Of a DNA stretch of 7,184 nt, positions 1 to 5,428 are shown one piece after another. Every line of letters begins with the position of its first letter. The stretch's first letter is position 1. Position numbers and translations under genes: made by a program. The DNA comes from Candidatus Methanophagales archaeon (GTDB taxonomy: Archaea > Halobacteriota > Syntropharchaeia > Alkanophagales > Methanospirareceae). Where the stretch lies: the NCBI GenBank assembly GCA_021159475.1, contig JAGGRS010000227.1, positions 1 through 7,184 on the forward strand, given 5' to 3'. The notes under the pieces were generated by a model that saw nothing but the letters and a program-made list of their open reading frames with translations, made no database searches and was not told where the DNA came from.

Positions 1-256
1 TCTTCTTACGCCCTCTTATGCCATCAGATACCCTTACAATAAATGCCCTGCCTCGTTCACCCACTACTTCGCCCGTCATACCATGAAATCTCTGATGTGG
101 CATCCCTTTATGGACGCTGGGGTCTATCTTGATGTGAACCCTGTCACCCGGCTTGAAGCTCTGAATCGCTCTGTTTATAGGCGACAAACCCCGTTCCCTC
201 TTACTCTTACTCAACTTCTTCCTCGTATTCTTCCTCTCTCCATGAGAACGTGCCAT
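1..256 (-). CDS. rpl21e: Ribosomal protein eL21 (L21e), 5' part, truncated by the window edge
   Basis: This is a large-subunit ribosomal protein of the archaeal/eukaryotic eL21 family. The 85 visible residues run from ATG at 256-254 to the left edge with no stop. Recognisable family features are a very basic N-terminus (MARSHGERKNTRKK), then ERGLSPINRAIQSFKPGD, then DPSVHKGMPHQRFHG and GEVVGERGRAFIVRV, the SH3-like barrel of the family. Archaeal eL21 is usually a little under 100 residues, so only about the last 10-13 should be missing. A Shine-Dalgarno-like GAGGTG lies at 270-265 on this strand, eight bases before the ATG, which fixes the start. It is transcribed divergently from the mannosylglycerate genes and shares a 61-bp intergenic region with them. 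There is no sign of damage, and the family call is secure. Confidence 0.95.
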   Translation of the reverse strand, partial: MARSHGERKNTRKKLSKSKRERGLSPINRAIQSFKPGDRVHIKIDPSVHKGMPHQRFHGMTGEVVGERGRAFIVRVSDGIRGRKK

Positions 257-317
257 TATCTCTGCACCTCAATTTGAGTTTATTTATATAATGCGAGATT
301 ATATTATAATAATTGAT
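257..317. promoter_or_regulatory. Divergent promoter region between rpl21e and mpgS
   Basis: This 61-bp AT-rich spacer seems to serve both directions. For the plus strand, TTTATATA at 283-290 is centred about 30 bases before the ATG at 318, and no Shine-Dalgarno sequence precedes that ATG, so a leaderless or nearly leaderless mpgS mRNA is likely. For the minus strand, a second AT box (about 301-313) would start transcription near 280, leaving a leader of some 24 nt that contains GAGGTG (270-265) for rpl21e. Each box therefore lies nearer the other gene's start. The boxes are seen in the sequence; start sites are inferred from usual archaeal TATA spacing. Confidence 0.5.
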
Positions 318-1556
318 ATGCTGATTGAATTGCCGAGGCATACAGAGATATTCGGTTCAGTAAAGATTCATGAATTGCAGCGGGTATTGAAGCTGGACTC
401 GGGTGGCTTTGAGAACCCCAGAGCTTGTGATATCGCCTTTGAAGGTATAAAGCAGGTCTTGAAACGACTGGCAATCGTTGTACCCATAAAAGATGAGAAT
501 ATACACCTGCTGGAGGGCGTTCTGAGGGCGATACCTTTTGATTGCACAGTAATCGTGGTCTCGAATAGTGCACGTGTGCCACAGGATGTATACAAGATGG
601 AGAGGGATGTGATAACAAACGTTCATAACCTCACGCAGCAGGAGATGCTCGCTATACATCAGAAGGACCCCGAATTGGGCTTCGCATTCTATGAGCTCGG
701 CTATGACCATATCCTCGATAGCGATAGGCTGGTCAGGGATGGCAAAGCAGAAGGGATGATAGTGGGGATGCTGCTTGCGAAGGCGCTGGGTAAAGACTTC
801 GTCGGGTTCGCTGATGCTGACAACTATATCCCGGGCTCCGTTCGTGAATACGTGATGGATTACGCAGCGGGCTTCTGTATGTCCGAGTCGCCATACTCGA
901 TGGTGAGGTTACACTGGCGATATAAGCCGAAAGTGGTTGAGGACAGGCTGTATTTCAAGAAATGGGGCAGAGTGAGCGAGACAACGAACAAATATCTCAA
1001 TCTACTGCTATCAACTTCCACTGGCTTCGAGACCCGGGTGGTAATAACGGGGAATGCAGGTGAGCATGCATTGACCATGAAGCTTGCAGATATCATGAGC
1101 TACTCCACTGGCTATTCAATCGAGCCCTTTCACTTCGTCTATCTCTTCGACGAGTTCGGGCTAAAGGCTGAGAAGATTGTGTATTCAGATGCGGTGAATG
1201 CGGGAATTGAGGTATTCCAGATAGAGACGTTGAATCCACATATACACGAGGAGAAAGGGGAGGAACATATCAAGAATATGTTACTCGGCTCACTGAGCAC
1301 GATTTATAACAGTAAACTCTGTAACGATTATGTGAGGCAGAAGGTGCTTGAGGAGCTGGTGGATATACTGGAGAGTTGGGAGAAGCCACCCGAGATGCTT
1401 ATCATGCCCCCGATTGGCGATATTGACGCTATGAAATTCGCTAAGTTGCTAAATACGCAGTCTGAGACGTTCTTGTGGCTCAGACAGGGGATATTTGAGG
1501 AGAAAGTGGATGAAGAATCGTATTTGAGGAACTTTAAGCTGGGAGCGTTTAAATGA
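318..1556 (+). CDS. mpgS: Mannosyl-3-phosphoglycerate synthase (GT55 family)
   Basis: This cytoplasmic glycosyltransferase moves mannose from GDP-mannose to D-3-phosphoglycerate, the first step of the two-step route to the compatible solute mannosylglycerate. The 412-residue product resembles the archaeal family along its whole length. It opens with LPRHTEIFGSVKIHELQ, then AIVVPIKDEN (Rossmann-like nucleotide-sugar domain), IHQKDPELGFAF, GKAEGMIVG (142-150), the DxD metal/nucleotide motif in GFADADNYIPG (DAD at 166-168), RLHWRYKPKV, TGNAGEHAMT-like TGNAGEHALT (244-253) and FQIETLNPHIHE. An in-frame ATG at 291 would add nine residues (MRDYIIIID), but 291 abuts the TATA-like box and family members begin near MLIELP, so 318 is preferred. 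The stop overlaps the next gene as ATGA, so both should be made from one transcript. Confidence 0.94.
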   Translation: MLIELPRHTEIFGSVKIHELQRVLKLDSGGFENPRACDIAFEGIKQVLKRLAIVVPIKDENIHLLEGVLRAIPFDCTVIVVSNSARVPQDVYKMERDVITNVHNLTQQEMLAIHQKDPELGFAFYELGYDHILDSDRLVRDGKAEGMIVGMLLAKALGKDFVGFADADNYIPGSVREYVMDYAAGFCMSESPYSMVRLHWRYKPKVVEDRLYFKKWGRVSETTNKYLNLLLSTSTGFETRVVITGNAGEHALTMKLADIMSYSTGYSIEPFHFVYLFDEFGLKAEKIVYSDAVNAGIEVFQIETLNPHIHEEKGEEHIKNMLLGSLSTIYNSKLCNDYVRQKVLEELVDILESWEKPPEMLIMPPIGDIDAMKFAKLLNTQSETFLWLRQGIFEEKVDEESYLRNFKLGAFK

Positions 1557-2362
1557 AGATAGTTCTTTATACCGACCTTGATGGCACCCTGCTTGACCTC
1601 TATAATTACTCCTGCGAGGTCGCACTCCCTGCGCTGGCAATGCTGAAGAGGCGGAAGATACCCGTTGTGTTTTGTACCGCGAAGACGCTGGCAGAGAACG
1701 AGTATTATCGTGAAGAACTGGGTATAAGAGACCCTTTTATCGTTGAGAACGGCGGTGCAATCTTCATTCCTCAGGGCTACTTCTCCTTTGTGTTCCACTA
1801 CACGAAAGAGATGAAGCATTACTACGTCATCGAGTTTGGTGCGAGATACGAGGAGTTGAGAGCGGCTTTGAATGCCATAAGAGCGGAGACGGGCTTTAAA
1901 ATAAAGGGCTTCGGTGATATGACCGCGGAAGAGGTGGCGAAGGATGCGAATCTGAGCATAGAGAAGGCGAAGCTGGCGAAGGATAAGACATATAATGAGA
2001 GTTTCATCTTTGACGAGCCAGCGGAGAAGGAGAAGATTCTATTTGAGAAGATACGGGAGAAGGGGTTCAGTCTCACACACGGCGGAAGATACTACAACAT
2101 ACACGGGAGAGACGCGGACAAGGGCAAAGCGGTGAAGGTGCTTACAGAGTTATTCAGGCGTGAATACGGAGCTGTTAAGACGGTAGGGATTGGTGATAGC
2201 AGGAATGATATAGCCATGCTGGAAGCGGTGGACCAGCCGGCGGTGGTGAGGAGGAAGGATGGCACATGGCTCGAACTTCCGCTGAAGAATCTGTATAAAG
2301 CGAGGGGAGAGGGACCGGAGGGATGGGTTGAAGTGGTGAATAAATTCGTAATAATGACTTAA
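1553..2362 (+). CDS. mpgP: Mannosyl-3-phosphoglycerate phosphatase (HAD superfamily)
   Basis: This enzyme removes the phosphate from mannosyl-3-phosphoglycerate to release mannosylglycerate, completing the pathway begun by the preceding gene. The 269-residue product shows all HAD motifs: YTDLDGTLLD with nucleophile Asp8 and acid/base Asp10, motif II Thr42 in FCTAKT, motif III lysine in DKGKAVKV (189-196), and motif IV GIGDSRNDIAM (Asp215, Asp219). ENGGAIFIPQGYF (65-77) and the cap-region AKDKTYNESFIFDEP are typical of the MpgP subgroup rather than of sucrose-phosphate or trehalose phosphatases of the same superfamily. The ATG overlaps the mpgS stop (ATGA), and GGGAG at 1541-1545 lies seven bases upstream, so it can be translated both by coupling and from its own ribosome binding site. 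Length is normal. Confidence 0.93.
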   Translation: MKIVLYTDLDGTLLDLYNYSCEVALPALAMLKRRKIPVVFCTAKTLAENEYYREELGIRDPFIVENGGAIFIPQGYFSFVFHYTKEMKHYYVIEFGARYEELRAALNAIRAETGFKIKGFGDMTAEEVAKDANLSIEKAKLAKDKTYNESFIFDEPAEKEKILFEKIREKGFSLTHGGRYYNIHGRDADKGKAVKVLTELFRREYGAVKTVGIGDSRNDIAMLEAVDQPAVVRRKDGTWLELPLKNLYKARGEGPEGWVEVVNKFVIMT

Positions 2363-2421
2363 TTGATTGTTTATTTATTTATCGGTTCCTTAATTTTTAG
2401 CTTGAGGTGATAGAAATAGAA
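2363..2421 (+). promoter_or_regulatory. mpgP-NAC intergenic region: TATA-like box and Shine-Dalgarno site
   Basis: The 59-bp gap holds three copies of TTTA in tandem (2370-2381), which can act as a TATA-like box. The expected start site would be near 2400-2405, just before GAGGTGAT at 2404-2411, a strong match to the anti-Shine-Dalgarno end of 16S rRNA. T5 at 2394-2398 could also contribute to T-rich termination of the mpgSP transcript. The Shine-Dalgarno site is convincing and decides the NAC start; the promoter and terminator roles are inferred. Confidence 0.5.
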
Positions 2422-2763
2422 ATGCGTGGCGGGTTCAGGAAGGGTGTCAGTCCGAGGAGATTGAATCAGATGATGAAGCAGGCGGGTATAAGCGTGGAAG
2501 AGCTGGGTGATGTTGAGGAAGTAGTGATAAGAAGAGCGAATACCGAGCTCGTCTTCTCACAGCCTGAGGTTACAATTATGGAAGCCCAGGGTATGAAGAT
2601 ATATCAGATAGTGGGAACGCCGGAGGAACGGGCGAGGATTTCTGATGCGGATGTGAAGCTGGTGATGGAGCGAGCGGGCTGCAGTGAGGAGGAAGCGAAG
2701 AAAGCATTGATGGAGTCAAACGGTGACCTGGCGGATGCCATCACCAAACTCTGTGGGGAATGA
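2422..2763 (+). CDS. nac: Nascent polypeptide-associated complex protein, archaeal NAC alpha
   Basis: Archaeal NAC is a ribosome-associated chaperone that binds nascent chains near the exit tunnel, usually as a homodimer of the alpha-type subunit. The 113-residue product has the archaeal order: a short basic N-terminus with SPRRLNQMMKQAGI (10-23), a NAC beta-barrel (about 30-65: EEVVIRRANTELVFSQPEV and MKIYQIVG), then a C-terminal UBA domain (about 74-112: SDADVKLVMERAGCSEEEA, SNGDLADAITKL). A GTG at 2407 in the same frame would add five residues but lies inside the GAGGTGAT ribosome binding site (2404-2411), so ATG 2422, ten bases downstream of it, is chosen. The stop overlaps the NAD kinase start as ATGA. 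The assignment is firm. Confidence 0.93.
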   Translation: MRGGFRKGVSPRRLNQMMKQAGISVEELGDVEEVVIRRANTELVFSQPEVTIMEAQGMKIYQIVGTPEERARISDADVKLVMERAGCSEEEAKKALMESNGDLADAITKLCGE

Positions 2764-3608
2764 AGGTTCAACCGAGACGCATTGGACTCGTATGCAGGGG
2801 CGAATCGAGGGATATAGATGTATTAAAGGCTTTAATCGAGTGTATAAGAGTAGAAGGAGGGGGCTTTGAGGTTGCTCTTGATACCGATTCGGCTTATAAA
2901 CTCGGAATGCAGATGCGGGGTCTGAGGATAAGCGATATGGACGTGGATTTATTGGTCTGTGTTGGTGGTGACGGCACCATTCTGCGGACTTTACACTATT
3001 TGAAACGCCCAACGCCCGTTCTTGGTGTGAATACGGGCATGATAGGTTTTTTAGCGCGGGTGCAGCCAGAGAATGCGGTATCCACATTGAAGAATCTGCT
3101 GTTAGAAGGTTTTGAAGTGGAGAAGCGGCAGAGGCTCGCCATTCGCGTGATGGATGAGGCGATGCCATACGCAATGAACGAGGCGGTGGTAATAACCTCA
3201 AAGCCAGGCAAGATGCTTCATTTCGTAATATTCGTGGATGGTGAGGAGTTGGAGCGGCTGAGGGCGGATGGTGTCGTGTTCGCAACGCCTACGGGCAGCA
3301 CGGCATACGCAATGAGTGCAGGTGGACCAATTGTAGACCCGAAGGTGAATGCAACGATAATAGTGCCAATTGCACCTTTTAAACTCGCTGCGAGACCCAC
3401 TATTGTGGATATAGAGAGTGAGATAAGTCTGGAGCTACTGGGCACGAAGGATGCGGAACTGGTTATAGACGGGCAGTTTTATCGAAAGATGGTGAAGGAG
3501 GAGCGGATAAGTATAACGAAAGGCGAGCATGCTTTATTCGTGAAGATTCCGGACAGGTATTTCTCACGGTTACAGGACAAATTGCGAAGGGGGGAGGAGA
3601 TATTATAA
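2760..3608 (+). CDS. nadK: NAD(+) kinase (ATP/polyphosphate-NAD kinase family)
   Basis: This enzyme phosphorylates NAD(+) to NADP(+), setting the NADP pool for biosynthesis. The 282-residue product carries the family signatures: VCVGGDGTILRTL with catalytic Asp71 in GGDGT (69-73), VLGVNTGMIGFLA (87-99), the MNEAVV segment (139-144), ADGVVFATPTGSTAYAMSAGGP (glycine-rich NAD-binding region, 169-190), PIAPFKLAARPTIV (203-216) and VIDGQ (235-239). No extra inositol-phosphatase domain is fused, unlike some archaeal NAD kinases. ATG 2760 overlaps the NAC stop as ATGA. Only a weak G-rich stretch precedes it, so translation is probably coupled to NAC. A PRC-barrel gene follows after three bases. Length and motifs are normal. 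Confidence 0.94.
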   Translation: MKVQPRRIGLVCRGESRDIDVLKALIECIRVEGGGFEVALDTDSAYKLGMQMRGLRISDMDVDLLVCVGGDGTILRTLHYLKRPTPVLGVNTGMIGFLARVQPENAVSTLKNLLLEGFEVEKRQRLAIRVMDEAMPYAMNEAVVITSKPGKMLHFVIFVDGEELERLRADGVVFATPTGSTAYAMSAGGPIVDPKVNATIIVPIAPFKLAARPTIVDIESEISLELLGTKDAELVIDGQFYRKMVKEERISITKGEHALFVKIPDRYFSRLQDKLRRGEEIL

Positions 3609-3611
3609 AAT

Positions 3612-3887
3612 ATGGGTGAAAAGATGAAAGAAGGTAGAATATTTGCACAGAAGTTGAGTTATAAGGAGGTTCTGGATTCAGAGGGTCGAGAGATGGGGGT
3701 TTTGCATAATATCGTGGCGGATGCAGAGACGGGTATCCTGACCAGACTCGTAATAGAGCCCGCATCGGGACTCGACACGAGCGGGTTTAAGAAGGAGAAC
3801 GACTACATCCTCATACCTTTTGACGCGGTCAAATCGGTGAGGGATGTAATAATACTGGATAGTGAGAGGGTGAAAACACGGGCGTGA
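3612..3887 (+). CDS. Small PRC-barrel domain protein
   Basis: The 91-residue product is essentially one PRC-barrel beta domain: LSYKEVLDSEGREMGVLHNIVADAETG (about 15-41), LTRLVIEP, then YILIPFDAVKSVRDVIILD (65-83). There is no signal peptide or membrane segment, so it is cytoplasmic. The family is often labelled photosystem reaction centre H-like, which is only a fold name. In haloarchaea, small PRC-barrel proteins (CdpB) act in cell division with SepF, and a similar role here is possible but unproven. The gene starts three bases after nadK and probably belongs to the same transcript. ATG 3624, preceded by GGTGA at 3615-3619, is an alternative start that removes four residues. The last codons overlap the antisense tRNA-Arg gene. 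Confidence 0.85.
   Translation: MGEKMKEGRIFAQKLSYKEVLDSEGREMGVLHNIVADAETGILTRLVIEPASGLDTSGFKKENDYILIPFDAVKSVRDVIILDSERVKTRA
3873..3876 (-). terminator. Short T-tract terminator of the tRNA-Arg gene
   Basis: Read on the minus strand, TTTT follows two bases after the discriminator base of the tRNA. Archaeal RNA polymerase can stop at short T-tracts, and this is the only one next to the gene. It lies inside the antisense coding region of the PRC-barrel gene. Four Ts is a weak signal. Confidence 0.35.
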
Positions 3888-3985
3888 CGGGATTTGAACC
3901 CGCGATTTGCAGCTCTCTCCCTCTTATCTCATGTCTATGTTAGCGTTAGGAGGCTGCCGCCGTATCCTAACTAGGCCACACGCCC
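3879..3985 (-). tRNA. tRNA-Arg (anticodon CCU) with a 32-nt intron at 37/38
   Basis: On the minus strand the acceptor GGGCGTG (3985-3979) pairs perfectly with CACGCCC (3886-3880). The D arm is GCCT/CGGC around a loop with GG, the anticodon stem is GCAGC/GCTGC, and the T arm is GCGGG-TTCAAAT-CCCGT. The loop reads C-T-CCT-A-A, giving anticodon CCU, which decodes AGG. Exon 1 is 3985-3947, the intron 3946-3915 and exon 2 3914-3879, with G73 at 3879 and no encoded CCA. CTCC (positions 32-35) pairs with GGAG near the intron 3' end, forming a 4-bp helix between bulges TAA and AGA; cuts after the second bulge base give exactly these borders. The mature tRNA would be 75 nt before CCA addition. Confidence 0.93.
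3915..3946 (-). other. Bulge-helix-bulge intron in tRNA-Arg(CCU)
   Basis: This 32-nt insert lies between positions 37 and 38 of the anticodon loop, the commonest archaeal site, and should be removed by the archaeal tRNA splicing endonuclease and ligase. The central 4-bp helix (CTCC with GGAG) and two 3-nt bulges are canonical. The intron-side outer helix is poor: CGCT against AGAG leaves one G-A mismatch, so the motif is a relaxed bulge-helix form. An A is present at both possible junctions, so shifting the intron by one base gives the same mature tRNA. No snoRNA boxes or reading frame are seen in it. Confidence 0.88.
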
Positions 3986-4025
3986 AATTTCTATTGTATT
4001 TGTATAAATTATAAATATATTTCCT
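3986..4025. promoter_or_regulatory. Bidirectional AT-rich promoter between tRNA-Arg and the DHH gene
   Basis: The 40-bp spacer is almost entirely A/T. TATAAATTATAAATATA (4003-4019) can be read as a TATA box on both strands. On the minus strand its centre (about 4010) is about 25 bases from the tRNA 5' end at 3985, the right spacing for transcription starting at or near the tRNA. On the plus strand the TATAAA at 4003-4008 is about 20 bases before ATG 4026, where no Shine-Dalgarno sequence is seen, so a leaderless or nearly leaderless DHH mRNA is likely. Use by both genes is inferred. Confidence 0.55.
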
Positions 4026-5411
4026 ATGAGTTCGTTGCAGCGAGAACTGGAGAGGGCAGCGGGGATAATAAAGAAGCATGATTACGCACGTGTGGTATCG
4101 CATTATGATGCGGACGGTATAACAGCTGCGGGCATCATCTGCAATGCGCTGATTCGCAGGGGAATACAGTTCCATGCGACGATAACAAGTAAATTAGATG
4201 GGCATTTCGTCCAGGAGATGGGAAATGAGGAGCTAATCATCATTGCGGATATGGGCACTGCACAGATGAATCTGATCTCAGAAATTCTGAAGGATAAGGA
4301 TGTGGTAATCCTTGACCACCATACGACATCTCTTAGAAGCTCTCCATCGCAATCGCACGTTCTCATCAATCCCAATTATGCATGGCAGAGCAGTGTGGAG
4401 AAAACTAAACCCATGTATGGCAGTGAGCTTTGCGCAGCGGGAATCTCTTACCTCGTTGCAAGACTGCTGGGCGATGATGAGCGAGGTAATGTAGACCTTG
4501 CGGGTCTTGCAATTGCGGGCACATTGGGTGATAAACTGCCACTGGACAGGGGGATAAACGGACTCATTCTCGATGAAGCGCTGAAAGAGGGCGTTGTTAC
4601 TCCCAGGAGAGGACTGAAGCTGGGCGATGGTAAGGTTCGCGATTTGATTCTCCTATCCACCGACCCTTATACACCTCTCGCGGGTAACATAGAGAAGGTG
4701 GATGAATTCCTGAGCGAGGTGGGGATAGACGGCGATAAGCGACTGGAAGAGCTGGGGGAAGAAGATGAGAGGCGATTGTGTTCCGCTCTATTATCAATTG
4801 CGGGCGAGTCAAAGATGGAATTGAGAGAAGAAGCGCTGTTTGGAACCACTTATATACTGAATTCAGAGGTGGTGAAGAACGCACTGGATTTTATGCGCAT
4901 GGTAGATGCGTGTGGCAGGTTTGGAAAAGCGGGTATTGGTATAGGGCTCTGCCTGCGAGAAGAGGTGCTGGTAGAAGAAGCGAAGTCACTATACATGGTG
5001 TTCCAGAACAAACTCGTATCTGAGTTGAACAGGATAGAGGGAGCGAAAGGAGAAGCCATGAAGGAACTCCCGAACATCTACTATTTATATGTGCAGGAGA
5101 AAGGCATAACCGGCGTCCTGGCTGGTATCATCGCCGAATACATTAGTAGAGGCAAGCCCGTGATTGTATTGAACAGGAAGGATGGTGCGAACGAGCACGG
5201 TGGTGATACAAAGATATCGGCGAGATGCAGTAAGAATCTGGTCAGAAAGGGTATAGACCTTGCAAAGGCATTGGAGCATGCGGCGAGCGAGGTGGGTGGC
5301 TATGGTGGTGGGCATCCAGTTGCATCGGGTGCGTCAATTCCAGAAGGTGCGGAGGAGAGGTTCATAACGGCTGTTGACCGGATAATAGGGGAGCAGATAC
5401 GGGCTTCTTAA
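4026..5411 (+). CDS. Archaeal RecJ-like DHH/DHHA1 phosphoesterase (GAN/Cdc45-like nuclease family)
   Basis: This looks like a metal-dependent single-strand nuclease of the archaeal RecJ family, whose members include GAN (GINS-associated nuclease) and which is related to eukaryotic Cdc45. The 461-residue product has an N-terminal DHH domain with motif I SHYDADGITAAG (25-36), motif II IADMGTAQ (Asp75), motif III VILDHHTTS (DHH at 97-99) and motif IV AGTLGDK (Asp169). The C-terminal DHHA1 domain has KISAR (396-400) and GGYGGGHPVASGASIP (424-439). All metal ligands of the catalytic domain look intact, so it should be active rather than a Cdc45-like dead version. Length is close to that of GAN-type proteins. 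It is divergent from tRNA-Arg and convergent with moeA; a GINS gene lies 1.3 kb downstream on the same strand. Assignment to GAN rather than another archaeal RecJ paralogue is uncertain. Confidence 0.88.
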   Translation: MSSLQRELERAAGIIKKHDYARVVSHYDADGITAAGIICNALIRRGIQFHATITSKLDGHFVQEMGNEELIIIADMGTAQMNLISEILKDKDVVILDHHTTSLRSSPSQSHVLINPNYAWQSSVEKTKPMYGSELCAAGISYLVARLLGDDERGNVDLAGLAIAGTLGDKLPLDRGINGLILDEALKEGVVTPRRGLKLGDGKVRDLILLSTDPYTPLAGNIEKVDEFLSEVGIDGDKRLEELGEEDERRLCSALLSIAGESKMELREEALFGTTYILNSEVVKNALDFMRMVDACGRFGKAGIGIGLCLREEVLVEEAKSLYMVFQNKLVSELNRIEGAKGEAMKELPNIYYLYVQEKGITGVLAGIIAEYISRGKPVIVLNRKDGANEHGGDTKISARCSKNLVRKGIDLAKALEHAASEVGGYGGGHPVASGASIPEGAEERFITAVDRIIGEQIRAS

Positions 5412-5428
5412 TTCCTCTTGCCTCTTCT
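5412..5428. terminator. Convergent intergenic gap with pyrimidine-rich tract
   Basis: Only 17 bp separate the stop of the DHH gene from the stop of moeA on the other strand. The plus strand is a C/T-rich run, without an evident hairpin, that may help terminate DHH transcription in the U-tract manner of archaea. No matching T-tract is seen for moeA on the minus strand, so its transcripts may read into the 3' end of the DHH gene. The functional role is inferred. Confidence 0.25.

Noticed and set aside
83..277. Plus-strand open frame of 64 codons at the left edge
   Set aside because: It is the complement of the clearly recognisable eL21 gene, has no ribosome binding site and no family resemblance.
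1328..1819. Minus-strand open frame across the mpgS/mpgP junction
   Set aside because: Both plus-strand genes are intact and overlap here; the antisense product has no recognisable domain.
2716..3285. Minus-strand open frame of 189 codons opposite nadK
   Set aside because: The product is low-complexity, rich in Pro, Ser, Arg and His as expected from antisense reading of a purine-rich gene, and nadK motifs on the plus strand explain the region.
3915..3946. The tRNA intron as a box C/D guide RNA
   Set aside because: At 32 nt it is too short, and no C (RUGAUGA) and D (CUGA) box pair is present.
3924..4175. Minus-strand open frame across the tRNA and the DHH start
   Set aside because: It covers a tRNA exon, its intron and a promoter region, which excludes a conserved protein.
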